Assembly: GCA_030605245.1 (NCBI GenBank)
Contig: JAUWIS010000008.1
Location: forward strand, 1-14,211
Reading direction: 5' to 3'
Source of the DNA: Methanobacteriota archaeon
GTDB taxonomy: Archaea > Thermoplasmatota > JASEFT01 > JAUWIS01
Length of the DNA stretch: 14,211 nucleotides
In this document: one piece after another, positions 6,874 through 12,604 of the stretch
How positions within the stretch are numbered: the stretch's first letter is position 1
How the letters are laid out: every line of letters starts with the position of its first letter
Notes under the pieces: model-generated
The model's input: only the letters and a program-made list of their open reading frames with translations
Told to the model about the DNA's origin: nothing
Databases searched by the model: none
Program-made: the position numbers and the translations under genes

Positions 6874-7027
6874 AGTGATAAAAATGCTCCAAACTACTAA
6901 GATAGGAATCCCCACGCTCGCGTAAAAATTTGTGCTGGCATAATAAAAAATAAGAATGAGAAGGTGTGTTTCAGGGTGTGGAAGGTCGGGGAGAGGAGCA
7001 TAAGTATAGGAGACAGTGTTGAAAGGG

Positions 7028-7062
7028 GTAGGGTGTACCCTTGTACTCTACTTGTACCCTAC
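7028..7062. promoter_or_regulatory. Tandem and inverted repeats upstream of the methyltransferase promoter
   Basis: Two tandem 11-mers, TTGTACTCTAC (7041-7051) and TTGTACCCTAC (7052-7062), differ at one base. The upstream GTAGGGT (7028-7034) is the exact complement of ACCCTAC (7056-7062), and GGGTGTACCC (7031-7040) is itself nearly palindromic. The array ends 9 bases before the TATA box, where archaeal activators or BRE-blocking regulators bind. It is a candidate control site for the restriction-modification operon. Confidence 0.5.
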
Positions 7063-7071
7063 ACTCATTGC

Positions 7072-7078
7072 TTATAAA
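7072..7078 (+). promoter_or_regulatory. TATA box of the restriction-modification operon
   Basis: TTATAAA, centred at 7075, predicts a start site near 7100, ten bases before ATG 7110. This is the main reason for placing the methyltransferase start at 7110 rather than at the open TTG at 7041, which lies upstream of the box. Confidence 0.6.
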
Positions 7079-7109
7079 GGAGCATCTGCCTTTGATCGTT
7101 GATGAGAAA

Positions 7110-8360
7110 ATGATCGAAGATAGTAGAAATGCAACCCATGTAACGAAAATTGAAGATTGGATGGGGAAATGGAAAGATGAGAAGGAAATAAGGACTAATA
7201 AGATAAAAAAGTTTAATGGGACAGAAGTAGATAAGGAAATTGTTGGCAAGGAGCAAGAAAACAGTGCAATAAAACAAACTCAACCAGAACCGATTGAGTT
7301 GGTAGAGGTTAAAGAAGGTAGAAAAATGACAAAACAGATTCATGAACTTGTAAATAGAATAATCTGCGGTGATAGTTTGGAATTAATAAAAAAAATTCCA
7401 GATAATTCCATAAATCTGATTATAACTTCTCCGCCTTATTTTAAGCAAAGAGATTATGGCGGTTTTGATAAAGAAATTGGAAATGAGAAAAAGGTAGAGG
7501 AATATATTGATAATCTTCTAAAATTATTTCATGAATGTGTTAGAGTAATTAAAAATGATGGTAACATTGTTTTTAATATAGGAGACAAATATGAGGAGAG
7601 CAGTTTGTTATTAGTTCCTTATAGGTTTGCTATAGAAGTTTTAAAGAAAGAACCTGTAAAACTTGTAAATAACATTACATGGGTTAAGTTAAATCCAACC
7701 CCCAGACAATTTAGGAAGAGATTAGTTAGTAGTACCGAGCCATTTTTTCATTTTGTTAAAAGTGATGATTACTATTATAATTTTGATAACTTTATGAATC
7801 TATTAGATAGTATTAAAAATAAAAGAAATGGAAACGGTAACAATATTGGGAAAAAATATTTTGAGTTAATTGAAAAATCCGATTTATCGGAAGAACAGAA
7901 AAAAAAAGCAGTAAAAGAACTTGATGAAACAATAGAAGAAGTTAAAAATGGGAAATTATATAGTTTTCGTATGAAAATAAAAGGTATTCATTCCTTACCT
8001 TTTGGCGGGCAGCAGGGTGGAAGAAAAACACAGATACTAACAAAAGGGTTTACTATTATAAAGATGCATGGGAATTCTATAAAAAGAGATGTAATTGAAA
8101 GTGCAGTAGAAACTATAAAAGGCGTTAAACATCCTGCAATTTATCCAGAAAATATAATACAAGAATTATTAAAGCTGTTAACAAGAAGGGATGATACAGT
8201 TTTAGACCCTTTTATAGGTTCTGGAACTACCGCCGTAGCATGTAAAAAATTGGGGAGAAAATATATCGGTTTTGATATAAATCCCGACTACTGTAAAAGT
8301 GCAGAAAAACGTCTGAAAGAAGTTCAAATAGATAAAACAATAATGGAGTGGATAATATGA
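7110..8360 (+). CDS. DNA methyltransferase, N4-cytosine/N6-adenine family (beta-type motif order)
   Basis: It transfers a methyl group from S-adenosylmethionine to an exocyclic amino group in DNA and should protect host DNA from the endonuclease encoded next. From the 7110 start it has 416 aa. Motif IV, TSPPY, is at about 106-110 (SPPY favours N4-cytosine but does not exclude N6-adenine). A TEPFFHFVK motif follows at about 209-217, a likely target-recognition stretch lies between about 225 and 335, KHPAIYPENI is near 340-349, and the AdoMet motif I DPFIGSGTT is at 366-374; IV before I is the beta order. A second ATG at 7326, with AAGGT upstream, would give 344 aa beginning MTKQIHELVN, closer to typical family starts. 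The stop overlaps the endonuclease start (ATGA 8357-8360). The DNA is far more AT-rich than its flanks. Confidence 0.88.
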   Translation: MIEDSRNATHVTKIEDWMGKWKDEKEIRTNKIKKFNGTEVDKEIVGKEQENSAIKQTQPEPIELVEVKEGRKMTKQIHELVNRIICGDSLELIKKIPDNSINLIITSPPYFKQRDYGGFDKEIGNEKKVEEYIDNLLKLFHECVRVIKNDGNIVFNIGDKYEESSLLLVPYRFAIEVLKKEPVKLVNNITWVKLNPTPRQFRKRLVSSTEPFFHFVKSDDYYYNFDNFMNLLDSIKNKRNGNGNNIGKKYFELIEKSDLSEEQKKKAVKELDETIEEVKNGKLYSFRMKIKGIHSLPFGGQQGGRKTQILTKGFTIIKMHGNSIKRDVIESAVETIKGVKHPAIYPENIIQELLKLLTRRDDTVLDPFIGSGTTAVACKKLGRKYIGFDINPDYCKSAEKRLKEVQIDKTIMEWII

Positions 8361-9508
8361 GCAAAGATTATACCTCAATTCTTAAAGAAGCATATAATAC
8401 CGCTACAAAAGAGATAAAGAAAAATAAAGGGAAATCTTTTATCGGTTCTTTAAATATTGATCAAAGAAGGGAGATATTGAATGTTGCTGAAAAATCAGAA
8501 TCTCTTAAAGCAGTTGTAACAGCACTTACAACGAGCCTTGTTAAAAAGATAGAGGATCCAAAACAAGATGTTAGATATCATAAACACGAATTTAAAGGTG
8601 GTTATTCTGGAAGAACTCTTGATACAAATTATGTAACCCCATTTTTCAAGAAAAAATTTCGGAGATTGGCAATGAAAGAAAGTGGTTGGCTAACTCGTTC
8701 TATTGAACAGCCGCACCCCTTTACTCTTAATTTTCCAGGTAAAATTAGAGATAAAACTGCAAAAGAATCTTTTTTACAAATTCTTAATGATGTAGAAGAA
8801 AACAAAGCCAATCCAAAAAAATATTTGGTATCTTTATTTATTTTACTAATGCAAAAAACTAGATTAAGCCAAATGAAAATTAAACATATTGTTTCTGATA
8901 CTGGAATTACAATAAGTAAGATAGTTAATTGTTTAAAATTGCATTTCTTTGAGAGATACACTGTTTCAGGAGCTTCAAGATTACCTGTTATTGCGATATA
9001 TTCAGTATATCAAATACTTATTAATGACGTTGTCAGATTCAAAAGTAAAAAATTATTACCGATTAGAAGCCACATATCACCCGATGCAAGAGCCGGAGGA
9101 ATTGGGGATGCGGAAATAATAGATAAAAATAAAAATTATTTTGAAGCTGTTGAGATAAAACATGGAATACCAATAGATAGTGTAATGATAAATGACGCTT
9201 TTGAAAAATTTAAGAAAACTCCTGTAAGGAGATATTATTTATTGACCACCGCTGAACCTAACATCAAAAAAGGTGAGGGGGGGAAAGTTATAGAGAAAGT
9301 AGAAGAAATTAAAATTGAACATGGTTGTGTAGTTATAGTTAATGTATTAATTCCATCGCTAAAATATTATTTAAGATTACTTAAAGATCCAAGCACATTT
9401 ATAGACAACTATACAAAAAATTTAAAGAAGGAATTTTCGAAAACAACTGAAATAAAAGAACAGCATATTAAAGCGTGGAAAAAGATAGTTGAAACTAGAT
9501 TAAAATAA
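8357..9508 (+). CDS. Type II restriction endonuclease, PD-(D/E)xK, SacI-family-like
   Basis: The product is 383 aa. A nuclease core is visible in the last third: D251 in GGIGDAEII, then E266-I-K268 in FEAVEIKHGI, the spacing of a PD-(D/E)xK active site. The N-terminal half carries the segments YHKHEFKGGYSGRTLDT and ESGWLTRSIEQPHPFTLNF, which I associate from memory with the SacI-type restriction endonuclease family; a profile search is needed to confirm. It should cut DNA at the site methylated by the upstream enzyme. The ATG at 8357 overlaps the methyltransferase stop by ATGA and follows GGAG at 8345-8348, so methyltransferase is made first. A GTG three codons earlier is less likely. Base composition is very low in G+C (about 20% in two counted 60-base lines), which suggests acquisition. 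Confidence 0.82.
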   Translation: MSKDYTSILKEAYNTATKEIKKNKGKSFIGSLNIDQRREILNVAEKSESLKAVVTALTTSLVKKIEDPKQDVRYHKHEFKGGYSGRTLDTNYVTPFFKKKFRRLAMKESGWLTRSIEQPHPFTLNFPGKIRDKTAKESFLQILNDVEENKANPKKYLVSLFILLMQKTRLSQMKIKHIVSDTGITISKIVNCLKLHFFERYTVSGASRLPVIAIYSVYQILINDVVRFKSKKLLPIRSHISPDARAGGIGDAEIIDKNKNYFEAVEIKHGIPIDSVMINDAFEKFKKTPVRRYYLLTTAEPNIKKGEGGKVIEKVEEIKIEHGCVVIVNVLIPSLKYYLRLLKDPSTFIDNYTKNLKKEFSKTTEIKEQHIKAWKKIVETRLK

Positions 9509-9572
9509 TGTCGTCCCTTATCAAAATTTCTGTGTTTTAAATTCCCATTCTGCAAAGAGGTGAGATAACCGA

Positions 9573-10658
9573 ATGTTATTATGCATTTATCCCAATACCC
9601 CTGTTATGAGTAAAACAGTTCTTGTGTTAGGGGATGAATCAGACTGGGATTCCTACACAAAGTTTTTTAGAGAACTGCATCGCCATGGCTCAAAAAAAAT
9701 TGACTGGATTACTGCTAGCTATGACGATTTTGAAAAAAACAGAATGCCTGTAATAGATAGTGATACAATAATTATCTACCTTTTTTTTCCTTTTAAATAC
9801 TGGGACAAGAACATTGAACCTAGGAAGTATAAAGGTGTGTATGGAAACAGGGGATTTTATCACAAGTTCAGAGGTTTTTGGTCTGATATTAACAGAAAAC
9901 TAAATAATTTGTATCCCAACAAAAATCTGTATTTTATAAATCATCCTTTGCGTATAGCTGTTGACAGGGATAAGGAACTAACAAAAACAATGCTTTCTGA
10001 AGCAGGCATTGAGGTTCCGAAAGGTTTTCATACCAGGGATTACAAAGATATCCTGAAAATAGTTAATGAGGAGAATAAAAAACTGTTTTTGAAAGTGAGA
10101 TACGGTTCAATGGGTAAAGGTATAACCTATATGGAAAAGGGCAGATGGATAACTAATTTCAGGTTTAAAAACAACAGGATAGTAAGCAGGCATGCTGATC
10201 ATGGTTGGAGTTTTACTGACATCACAAACAACATTGACTTTTTAAAAAGACTTTTAACGAAAGATATTATAATTGAGGAGGCGATTGATACTTACATAAT
10301 TAAGGAGATGATATTTGATCTAAGAATCTATGTTTGCTTTAACGAGGTTTTATACATATACCCGCGGACAAACAAAAAAGAAGCGGTGTCAACAAACATA
10401 TCCCAAGGAGGGATAGGGGAAACACAGGCTTTCCTTAAAAAAATTCCAGAAAACATATTAAAGAAATCATGTAGGAATGCGCTCAAAGCAGCAAAAACTG
10501 TTGGTGTGAATACTGCAGGGGTGGATGTCATAATCAGTAAAGACCTGAAACACGCATATGTAGTAGAACTAAACGCATTCCCTGGCTTCCCATCTACAAA
10601 AAGATTCAATCTTTCCAGAAGGATTATTAAAAAAATTGAAGAGCGAAAATGGGAATAA
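9573..10658 (+). CDS. ATP-grasp ligase, RimK/glutathione-synthetase-like, substrate unknown
   Basis: ATP-grasp enzymes activate a carboxylate as acyl phosphate and join it to an amine or similar group. The 361-aa product has an N-terminal pre-ATP-grasp part (about 1-130, VLVLGDESDWDSY), then the ATP-grasp domain. Its lysine and glycine loop is FLKVRYGSMGKG (K174, 179-182). Later come EMIFDLRIYV (D249, R251), the metal/nucleotide site AGVDVI (D318) and VVELNAFPGFP (E332, N334). All key acidic residues are present. ATG 9573 is chosen because AGAGGTGA lies eight bases upstream; an internal ATG at 9606 (MSKTVLVLG) is the alternative. It follows the endonuclease after 64 bases but has higher G+C, so it probably belongs to the host genome, not the island. 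The substrate cannot be inferred; RimK-type peptide or cofactor glutamylation is one possibility. Confidence 0.82.
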   Translation: MLLCIYPNTPVMSKTVLVLGDESDWDSYTKFFRELHRHGSKKIDWITASYDDFEKNRMPVIDSDTIIIYLFFPFKYWDKNIEPRKYKGVYGNRGFYHKFRGFWSDINRKLNNLYPNKNLYFINHPLRIAVDRDKELTKTMLSEAGIEVPKGFHTRDYKDILKIVNEENKKLFLKVRYGSMGKGITYMEKGRWITNFRFKNNRIVSRHADHGWSFTDITNNIDFLKRLLTKDIIIEEAIDTYIIKEMIFDLRIYVCFNEVLYIYPRTNKKEAVSTNISQGGIGETQAFLKKIPENILKKSCRNALKAAKTVGVNTAGVDVIISKDLKHAYVVELNAFPGFPSTKRFNLSRRIIKKIEERKWE

Positions 10659-10737
10659 TGGTTTTGTGGCTGTCAGAACCCTCCCCCTAATGCAAAACCT
10701 TTCTTAAAAGGCATTCTTTCAGACATGTTTGAATCCC

Positions 10738-10878
10738 TTATGTACCCTCCTTTTTCCTTGTTACATCCATCATTTCACCAGGGATATATATCTTATTCTT
10801 TACTAAATTTTCGCATCTAGGATAATTGCTGCATCTTTTACATGCGTAAAGGTATGTAAATGGATAATAGGGTATAGA
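10738..10878 (-). pseudogene. Antisense cysteine-rich small frame without a normal start (possible gene remnant)
   Basis: In the 276-base gap between the ATP-grasp and TPR-GTPase genes, the minus strand has a 46-codon open frame that reads like protein: FTYLYACKRCSNYPRC, then ENLVKNKIYIPGEMM and DVTRKKEGT, ending at TAA 10740-10738. The C-x2-C-x5-C pattern suggests a small metal-binding peptide. No in-frame ATG, GTG or TTG precedes the first cysteine before an in-frame TAG at 10881-10879; only rare codons such as ATA are available. It is either the decayed end of a gene or a real gene with an unusual start or an upstream sequence error. The rest of the gap (10659-10737, 10882-10902) shows nothing clear. 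Confidence 0.4.
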
Positions 10879-10902
10879 CTATTGTGAAAAATATACATAT
10901 AC

Positions 10903-10910
10903 TTTAAATA
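10903..10910 (+). promoter_or_regulatory. TATA box of the TPR-GTPase gene
   Basis: TTTAAATA is centred about 29 bases before the ATG at 10935, predicting a start site within a few bases of it. No Shine-Dalgarno sequence lies between, so the message is probably leaderless. Further TATA-like sequence (ATATACATATAC, from 10891) lies just upstream and could serve either strand. Confidence 0.55.
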
Positions 10911-10934
10911 CCAAAAAAACGATTAATAAAAAGA

Positions 10935-11996
10935 ATGAAAGATGAAAATGCCATAGCATTTCTGAACAGGGGAAGGTTTAAAGCAGCATCAAAAAAATAT
11001 GAGGAAGCAATCAAATATTATGACAAAGCAATAAAACTCAACCCGGAATATGCTGAGGCATATAATGAAAAAGGGAATACATTATTAATTCTTGGGAAGG
11101 TTGATGAGGCAATCACATCTTTTACAAAGGCAACAGAAATCAATGAAAAATATATAACGGCATGGAAAGGAAAGGAGGCGGCATTGCTTATGCAAAATAA
11201 GCAGGAAGAGGCAATCGGATGTTGTGATACTATAATAAGGATAGACCCTAGAAATGAGGAAGCATGGATTACAAAAGGGTTTTTGCTTTCAGATATACAC
11301 AGGTTTGATGAGGCTTTAAAATGTTTTGACAGAGCCATAAAAATTAATCCTAACTCCATTGATGCATTAAGAAAGAAAGGAGATGCGCTTCTTGCCCTTG
11401 GCAGGTTTGATGAAGAGAAAAAATGTAATCAGAGTATAGAGGAAATAAAAAAAGAAGATAAGATGAAAAAGACAAAAAGAATAATGAAAAAGATATGCCT
11501 TGTTGGTGATCCTGCTGTTGGAAAAACAAGCCTGATAAGAAGATATGTTTATGATACATTTGAGGATAAATACCTTTACACTATTGGTGCAAAAATTACG
11601 AAAAAGATTATGAACATAAAATACCCAACACATGATGTAAACCTTACACTAATGATATGGGATATTGAAGGACAGAAAGGCACCGGCAAAGTGCATTCAA
11701 CCTACTATAAGGGCGCGGATGCAGCTATTATCGTATGTGATATTACAATGAAGGAAACACTTGAAAATATTCAAAATTGGATAAACGCTGTTTTTAAGGT
11801 TACAGCTGAAATTCCACTAATTTTCCTTGCAAACAAAACAGAGCTCCCTAACAAAGCTTTTGATGAAAAAGAAATAAAAAATATTGCATCAGAGTTTAAT
11901 GCCAGGTATCTTTTCACATCTGCAAAAACAGGTAAAAATGTTGAAAATGCATTCATTACTGTCAGTAAATTATTGCTGGAGCAGACAAGGAATTAG
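10935..11996 (+). CDS. TPR-repeat protein fused to a Rab/Ras-like small GTPase
   Basis: The product is 353 aa in one uninterrupted frame. Residues about 5-169 form four to five tetratricopeptide repeats (AAxxxY/F…EAI…A/D…AIKxNPxxxxA), a protein-binding scaffold. A lysine-rich linker (about 170-186) leads into a complete small GTPase: P-loop GDPAVGKT at 191-198, switch I YTIGA at 215-219, switch II WDIEGQ at 242-247 (Gln as in active Ras-type GTPases), NKTE at 300-303 (Asp of NKxD replaced by Glu) and TSAKTG at 328-333. No membrane segment or C-terminal lipidation cysteine is visible. It probably acts in the cytoplasm as a nucleotide-dependent switch recruiting partners through its TPRs. Internal ATGs at 11463 and 11484 could give a free GTPase, but no ribosome site precedes them clearly. 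Confidence 0.88.
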   Translation: MKDENAIAFLNRGRFKAASKKYEEAIKYYDKAIKLNPEYAEAYNEKGNTLLILGKVDEAITSFTKATEINEKYITAWKGKEAALLMQNKQEEAIGCCDTIIRIDPRNEEAWITKGFLLSDIHRFDEALKCFDRAIKINPNSIDALRKKGDALLALGRFDEEKKCNQSIEEIKKEDKMKKTKRIMKKICLVGDPAVGKTSLIRRYVYDTFEDKYLYTIGAKITKKIMNIKYPTHDVNLTLMIWDIEGQKGTGKVHSTYYKGADAAIIVCDITMKETLENIQNWINAVFKVTAEIPLIFLANKTELPNKAFDEKEIKNIASEFNARYLFTSAKTGKNVENAFITVSKLLLEQTRN

Positions 11997-12042
11997 GGAT
12001 CAAAATCTTCGGAATTACTTCGTAATTCCCTAACCCCTAATT
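11991..12042 (+). promoter_or_regulatory. Overlapping alternative stem-loops between the GTPase gene and nitroreductase
   Basis: GGAATTAC (12011-12018) and GTAATTCC (12022-12029) form a perfect eight-base stem with a TTC loop. TTAGGGA (11993-11999) can pair with TCCCTAA (12027-12033), and AATTAGGG (11991-11998) can pair with CCCTAATT (12035-12042). These pairings exclude one another in part. The region starts at the GTPase stop codon and ends 19 bases before the nitroreductase ATG, so it may be a terminator, a processing site or a leader switch. Confidence 0.5.
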
Positions 12043-12060
12043 ATTATAGGGAGTGATAGC

Positions 12061-12579
12061 ATGGATGTGTATAATGCAATAAAAAACAGGAGAAGCATAA
12101 GAAAATACAGATCAACACCGATACCTGAGGAGAAATTAAAAAATATTTTGAATGCTGCCAGGCTTGCGCCATCCGCAAAAAATCTTCAGCCATGGAAGTT
12201 TATTATAGTCAGGGATGAGGAAATAAAAAGGAAACTTATACCTGCATGCAACAACCAGAAATTTATTGCTGAGGCACCAATCATAATTGCCGGGTGTGCC
12301 CTTGAGGATGAATGCTTTACGTACATGGGCGGATACACAAGTTCATACCCTGTTGACCTTGGAATAGCAGTTACTCATCTTACCCTTGCCGCAGCATCTG
12401 AAGGACTTGGAACATGCTGGATTGGGAGTTTCAAGGAGGAAAAAGTCAAAGAGGTTCTTGGGATACCAAATAATGTGAGGGTTGTAGGGCTGACTCCTGT
12501 AGGGTATCCTGATGAAAAACCTGAGAGAAGACCAAGGAAGAATCCTGATGAGATTGTGTGCTATGATAAATACAAATAA
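12061..12579 (+). CDS. Nitroreductase-family FMN oxidoreductase
   Basis: This 172-aa protein has the length of a minimal nitroreductase, usually a homodimer binding FMN at the interface and oxidising NAD(P)H. Family marks are the N-terminal RRSIRKY (10-16), whose basic residues contact FMN phosphate, PSAKNLQPW (37-45), and GLGTCWIG (115-122). The C-terminal part reads VVGLTPVGYPDEKPERRPRK, the common ending. Two of its cysteines (C79, C85) lie in the mid-region, where some archaeal members have extra cysteines; their role is unknown. Natural substrates of such small archaeal forms are rarely known. GGAGTGAT at 12050-12057 supports the ATG at 12061. thrS follows after 25 bases on the same strand. 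Confidence 0.9.
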   Translation: MDVYNAIKNRRSIRKYRSTPIPEEKLKNILNAARLAPSAKNLQPWKFIIVRDEEIKRKLIPACNNQKFIAEAPIIIAGCALEDECFTYMGGYTSSYPVDLGIAVTHLTLAAASEGLGTCWIGSFKEEKVKEVLGIPNNVRVVGLTPVGYPDEKPERRPRKNPDEIVCYDKYK

Positions 12580-12604
12580 ATACCCATAATCTGTTTTACC
12601 ATTC

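Noticed and set aside
6884..6960. Mini-ORFs of 13 and 15 codons (ATG 6884, ATG 6956)
   Set aside because: Too short, no convincing ribosome sites, and not distinguishable from chance.
6216..7100. tRNA or integration site at the island's left edge
   Set aside because: I searched by eye for a T-arm (GGTTCRAnnCC-like) with acceptor pairing on both strands and found none; no integrase or transposase is present either.
7041..7109. Upstream TTG start for the methyltransferase
   Set aside because: It lies before the TATA box at 7072-7078, so it would not be in the mRNA from that promoter; the 23 extra residues also overlap the tandem 11-mers.
5680..9562. Ten-base inverted match CACCTCTTTG (thpR end) and CAAAGAGGTG (before the ATP-grasp gene) as possible island borders
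   Set aside because: Ten-base matches are expected by chance in a window this size, and the second is simply the Shine-Dalgarno region of the ATP-grasp gene.
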